Shown here: positions 59,251-64,000 of the stretch, piece after piece | Numbering within the stretch: the first letter of the stretch is position 1 | Layout of the letters: every line of letters starts with the position of its first letter | From: Casuarina equisetifolia | Taxonomy: Eukaryota; Streptophyta; Magnoliopsida; Fagales; Casuarinaceae | DNA: 64,000 nucleotides | NCBI GenBank assembly: GCA_028551475.1 | Contig: CM052354.1 | Coordinates: forward strand, 7,818,001-7,882,000 | Direction of reading: 5' to 3' | The notes under the pieces: model-generated | What the model was told of the DNA's origin: nothing | The model's database searches: none | What the model saw: the letters and a program-made list of their open reading frames with translations, nothing else | Made by a program: the position numbers and the translations under genes

Positions 59251-59680
59251 AAGTTTTACTTTAACTTCTTATGAATTTGGATAAGCTAAATCTATAGAAA
59301 AAGTGACACTATAGTATAGATGTCTAGACTCACATTGTGGTAAGAGGTGTGTTGCTATATAAATATCTAGTCTCACATTGTTAAGAAAACCTTTGGGAAT
59401 TTAAGCTTAATCTTTTTTCCTTTTACTTGCGGTCAAAGATCTTAATAAGAAGTATTACTCAAGGTTAGGTTTTTCTTTAATTTCCTATGAATGTAGATAA
59501 GCTAAATCTACACAAGAAGTGACATTGCAATGTAGATGTCTAGACTTACATTGTGATAAAAAGTGTGTTGCAGTATAAATATCTAGTCCCACATTGCTAA
59601 GGAATCTATTGAAATTTTAAGTTTAATCTTTTATCTTTTCACTCATGGTTAAAGATTTTCATAGGAAATATTACTCCACG
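59251..59680. repeat. Tandem duplication, ~216-bp period, two units
   Basis: ATAAGCTAAATCTA starts at 59281 and 59497. Each unit carries GATGTCTAGACT, a GTGTTGC(T/A) phrase, AAATATCTAGTC and CACATTG. Divergence is moderate. No protein is encoded. Confidence 0.88.
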
Positions 59681-60899
59681 CATGGGGCAAAGGGGCATGT
59701 TAAGTTCTTAAACTGAAAAGAGATGAATTTCTTCACTTATTACCTTAGGATTTTAAATTATGTATGGACTATTTTTATTAAAATCAAACTATTCATTTTC
59801 AAAAAGTTATGTGTTTATAGGGAATTGACCTTCTTTTTTATTTCTTTTTAGTAATGATTAGCTTATGGGTAGTTTGTCTTATTAGTTTTTCTTAAAGGAT
59901 CTAGTTCACAAAAGATCTCATTAAGGAGAGGGATTGTTCAAGCTTGTAAGGCACATTATAAGTATTTTCCTCTCCCATGTGAGACTTTGTTATCTACTAG
60001 CTTTTAGTTAGAATGCTAGTTTTGATACTTTGTATTTCATGATCGTTGATAACTGAATTTGTGGAGAAGCAAAACAAATCCGTTGGAAGGATCAAGGTAG
60101 GCCAAGGTATTGATGGGGAGCGACACAAGGCTTAGTGGGGGATCTCTACTTGAAGTTGTTGAACAAGTACTACATTGGCTCTTTTCTCTGAGTTTTGTGG
60201 AAATATATGACATGAACTATGGTTTGCATATGTTTTAGTTTTTCTGGGAGGTAATTTGTTCAATTCTTTGGTTGGTTACCTTTTGATCTATGAATTGTGA
60301 CAACCCCACAATTACATTGGTATGGTACATGCTAATGACACGATCAAAGCATCTAAACTAGATTATTTTTAACAGTTATCAAGCTCATTTATGTTTGCTT
60401 TAGCTAAAGGTGAATATGATTTATTTTATGTTTTGTTATCTTTGCAAGCCTACATATGGAATTTATGTTAATTGATATGTGTTAGATTGATTTGATCCCA
60501 ACTAGAAGTATAAAAAATTAGTTGTTTGGTAAGGTTAATGAGGTGTTTGAGAAGCACCTAACTCAGTTAGAGCAAGTGTGGGTGTGGGTATGGGTATGGT
60601 TTTAAGGTTCATAATTCAATGCAAGATAAAGGGTACTCAATGAAGGAGTTAGTGGTGATTATGGGAAGGAGAAAGATGTTTGCTCCACAGGGCTTTGATT
60701 CCTAGGATGTTAGATCGAGGTCAACAATCTCTTCTTATTTAATAGTAAAACGATTGGTAACCGCATAACAAAGATACTTCCTTTTTTACATTGACTTCAA
60801 TATCATTCAAACTCAAAATTTATAAACTTGTGAACTATGTTTAATGCTTACAGATAAAAGGTATAGTAGGCTAAAAAGAGGAAGAAATTCAAATTAATT
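59681..60899. other. No gene recognised
   Basis: AT-rich with short frames only. A G-rich phrase near 60579-60600 (GTGGGTGTGGGTATGG) is a small simple repeat. Confidence 0.4.
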
Positions 60900-61431
60900 T
60901 CTTAAACATGTCAGAAATTGGAATAATACCTAGTATAAGCCAAAACAGAATCAATGGAGAAAGTTATTCTGTATTCAATAATTTTTTTTGTACAAAGCAT
61001 TCCCTATATATAAATCTATGCTATAGAACTATAAAGTAATGGGTTTGATTACATGGTTTATACTCGTCATTCTTTTTGGTAAGGCTTGATATTAGCGGTA
61101 GTATTTTGGGAATATTTTAAGATTCTATTCTTAGTATATGAATCCCATGTTTCTTCCTTCCTTGTTTGATTGGAGAATTTTTTGATTTCTTTTTTAGTAT
61201 TTGTTTTCCATATTTTTTTTGCCTTGATATTATGATTGGTGAGAAATTCTTTCCTTGCCGAAAGTTGATCGAGAGTTACAGAGGTGAAAGGTTGATGTGA
61301 GCAGTCTTGTTAAGTGATGATGGGTCCCACACATGGAGAGAGATTGTTGGAGTGTTGTATAATAGTTTCTAATGTGGAAATTCTGCACAAGTGATTGACT
61401 TTCCTTTGGTTGTGACTTTATCTTCTAATAC
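60900..61431 (-). repeat. Probable 3' LTR of a Copia element (left boundary uncertain)
   Basis: On the minus strand it begins TGTATTAGAAGATAAAG directly after a G-rich PPT and contains a TATA-like TTTATATATAGGG near 61008. The distal end near 60900-60970 is estimated from the phrase GAATACAGAATAAC. Confidence 0.6.
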
Positions 61432-63010
61432 ACCCCCCCCCTTAACAAATGGATGAGTCGAGACGAACAATGAGCTTGTTTTGAAGAGTTTTGAAACAAG
61501 TGATAGAAAGCCTTTTTGTAAATATATATGTAGGTTGATCAACAGATGAAATAAAATGAATTGAAATTTGCCTATTTCAAACACGTTTGTAGATAGAGTG
61601 GAAATCAATTTTCACATGTTTAGTTTGTGCATGAAACACTAGATTTGCCATTAGATACAAGGCTGAGAGATTATCACACCATAATATCGGTGGTCAAGAG
61701 AGTTTGACATGAAGATCTTTGAGTAAAGATTCAATCCAATGAGTTCAATGGTTGTGTCAGCTAAACTTTAAAATTCGGCTTCAGTACTTGTTAAACAACT
61801 ATTTTTTGCTTATGAAAGCACCAAAAGATTAGATTTTTTTCCAAAAAATATACAATAACCACTTGTGGACTGACAATCATTATAATCACCTGCCTAATCG
61901 GCATTGGAATAAGCATGGAGAGATATGGTGTCAAAGGATGTAAAGTTAATGCGAAATGATGGGGTATCTACGAGGAAGTGCAATATGCATTTCACACCTT
62001 GCCAATGAGTTGTAGTAGGTGCATGCATATATTGACATGTTGTATTGACTACATACGTAATGTCCAAACATGTGAGTGTAAGGTTCTGAAGAGCACCCAT
62101 GATGCTGTGATAATGAGTTGGGTCAGGGAAGGGTTCCCTATCATGAATAGAGGGAGGGTGGGTAGTAGAGCAAGGGGTGGAGACTCCATATGCATATGCC
62201 ATTTTGGCACAAGCGATAATTTCATGAGCAAATTTTGCTTGATGTAGGAGGAGGCCTTTGAATGTAAATTTGGCCTAAATACCTAAAAAATAGTGAAGAT
62301 TACCAAGGTTTTTTATATCAAATTCATTATGAAGATGTTGGATTAGTTGCGAAAGTGGGGCATTGGGAGTGCCAATAAGGATGATATTGTTAACATAGAC
62401 TAAAAGGTAAATGTTGAACATGGATGTGTGCAATAGGAAGAGAGATGTGTCAGCTTGAGATGTACAAAAGCCAAGGCTTTGTAAGTATTGACTAAGTCAA
62501 TAATGCCAAGCATAAGGTGCTTGTTTTAAGTTGTAAAGGGAACAATGTAGGCGACACACATGAAAAGGTTGGTTTGGGTCTACAAAGCCTTGTGGCTAAG
62601 ACATGTAGACTTCTTCTTCAAGGTTCCCATGTAAAAATGTGTTTTTAATGTCTAATTGTTTGATAACCCAATTATTGGAATAAGCAAGGGCTAGAATTGT
62701 TTGAATAATGACTAGTTTTGCAATCGAACCAAAGGTTTTTGTAAAATCTATTCCAGGACACTGGTGGAAGCCATTTACAACAAGGCATGCTTTGTAGCAT
62801 TCCAAAATGTCATCACAATGTCGTTTAATGTTGTATACCCACTTACATCCAATGGAAATGATATTGTTAGGTTTAGGGATAAGATCCTAGGTGTGATTTT
62901 TCATTAAAGCAGTGTATTCTTCCACCATAGTCATTCTCTAATTAGAATCTTTGTTAGCTTCAATAAAATTTAGAGGATTGATATAAGGGTGGTTAGAGAT
63001 AATTAAAGTG
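61432..63010 (-). pseudogene. Copia reverse transcriptase and RNase H with polypurine tract
   Basis: Read on the minus strand from 63010 downward: a linker like TALMKNHTWDL-type sequence, RT N-terminus at 62596-62805 (ACLVVNGFHQCPGIDFTKTF, VIKQLDIKNTFLHGN), the catalytic box as YLLVYVNNIILIG (both YVDD aspartates changed to Asn), FDIKNLGNLHYFLGI, then 61894-62202 (YHSIMGALQNLTLTCLDITY, HWQGVKCILHFLVDTPSF). RNase H follows with STSGYC-type sequence. The PPT of G at 61431-61443 closes it. Stops and frame shifts are present, gag and integrase are missing to the right, and the catalytic box is dead. Confidence 0.88.
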
Positions 63011-64000
63011 TATTGTTCAGTAAAATTCTACATGTAACTGTATATGTCAAACAAATAATATAATGATAAGTATGAGTATTGTCCCACAGAGATTGGTGAT
63101 TACTAAGCTGACTAATTACTAATGGTGAATAGACCCTAGAGTTTATCTAGAAAATTGAAATGGTAAAACATAGATTAAACAACTAAATTTAACCTAAACT
63201 TGATTAACAAAACATGCTAGAGCGTTCGATTTCACCTAACTACTAGATACGAATGTCAATTATTTATACTTGTAAGATTAATTCTATTCATGTGATAGCA
63301 AAATTTCTTAATTTATTCACTATTTTATCTCTAGATATAGAAAACCTACTTAGCTTATTAACTCACTATATTTCGACCCATGAATTAAATGAACTAAGTG
63401 CATTAAGATATCTGTATGTTCTAGTTTACACTTAAAGTCACACAAACCACATGATATATGTCTATCAATATTAATCTATGGTTGCATATTACATGAAGTA
63501 ATTACATATTATCTCCTGTCAGTCTTAAACATTCAAATCATATCATTTAAGTGGTAGCTAATCACTTAAAAGCATTAAACTCTATAATATACAACTTCAC
63601 ATTCATAAAATATCTCACAAAACACCATAATCATACAACTCATACCATTGCAATTAAGTTAAATCATAGCTTTAACACAATAAACTAAAACATGGTATTT
63701 ACAAACCTAAAAATAATACAAAAACTTAAACAAAACATGCCTTAAACTAAAAACACGAAAAACTATCACCAAAATGTCTTCAATTCAAAGAAAGTTTGGA
63801 CAAATCTGCATATTAGGAAGAGGAAGAGGAGTTGGCTAGAAAACGGGAAGCAAACAAGCATAAATGCGCCATCATGCGCCATCGTCACACACTATCACGT
63901 GCTAGTGCCACGTGCCGCCACTAATCTTCATAGAAATCTCTAGAAAGAACCCCCTAAGCGCCTATCTGTCGAAAGATCAAGTTGATTTGCTGGAAAATCA
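63011..64000. other. AT-rich sequence, possibly another retroelement
   Basis: No protein is recognised. The phrase near TATTGTCCCACAGAGATTGG is of a kind often seen in untranslated regions of plant LTR elements, but I could not confirm an element. A short direct repeat, GCGCCATCATGCGCCATCGT, is near 63866. The window ends within it. Confidence 0.35.

Overview
This is nuclear DNA of a flowering plant, most likely a woody eudicot. It is AT-rich and intron-bearing, full of decayed Copia and LINE retrotransposons, and carries one intact gene of the plant-specific DUF247 (UPF0481) family. It also holds a chloroplast rbcL fragment, a caulimovirid reverse-transcriptase relic and broken copies of two conserved housekeeping genes. 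I cannot name the species. Most of the window is transposon debris, and only the DUF247 gene looks clearly functional. Layout. 0-7.2 kb: a nuclear rbcL fragment (2716-3224), a minus-strand relic of a short membrane-protein gene (copy 1, 5381-6012) with 61-bp tandem repeats just upstream, and a second tandem-repeat block at 6765-7225. 7.3-14.5 kb: an almost complete but decayed minus-strand Copia element with both LTRs, PBS and PPT. 14.5-20.3 kb: LINE debris, a complete 310-bp TRIM/SMART-like element (16859-17168, TSD ACATG) and a second, more decayed membrane-protein copy (17545-18045). 20.3-23.5 kb: a Copia relic whose integrase segment is inverted, ending directly against the 3' half of a dead DUF247 gene. 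24.0-26.7 kb: a minus-strand LINE with ORF1 and endonuclease but with the reverse transcriptase deleted. 27.5-29.3 kb: two Copia scraps. 29.7-30.3 kb: a tandemly duplicated unknown frame. 30.6-36.2 kb: the DUF247 locus. It is a tandem duplication in which one copy (33102-34977, two exons, 538 aa) is intact. The other keeps promoter, exon 1 and downstream flank but has lost the gene body through a deletion of about 2 kb, and a third partial 5' module lies between them. 37-44 kb: an 87-bp tandem repeat, a segment duplicated from the 4.5-kb region, a Copia gag, and a pseudogene of phosphoacetylglucosamine mutase. 46-53 kb: more Copia and LINE pieces, a possible short membrane-protein gene with a TATA box (50032-50534) that weakly resembles the copies at 5.5 and 17.7 kb, a 5'-truncated LINE with target-site duplications, and the caulimovirid relic. 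56.1-56.4 kb: two exons of an ERD2-like (KDEL-receptor) pseudogene. 58-64 kb: tandem repeats and the 3' half of another Copia element. No operon-like cooperation is expected. The local story is gene birth and death: duplication, gutting, truncation and transposon fusion around DUF247 and a small membrane-protein family. Exact edges of decayed elements are estimates made by eye.
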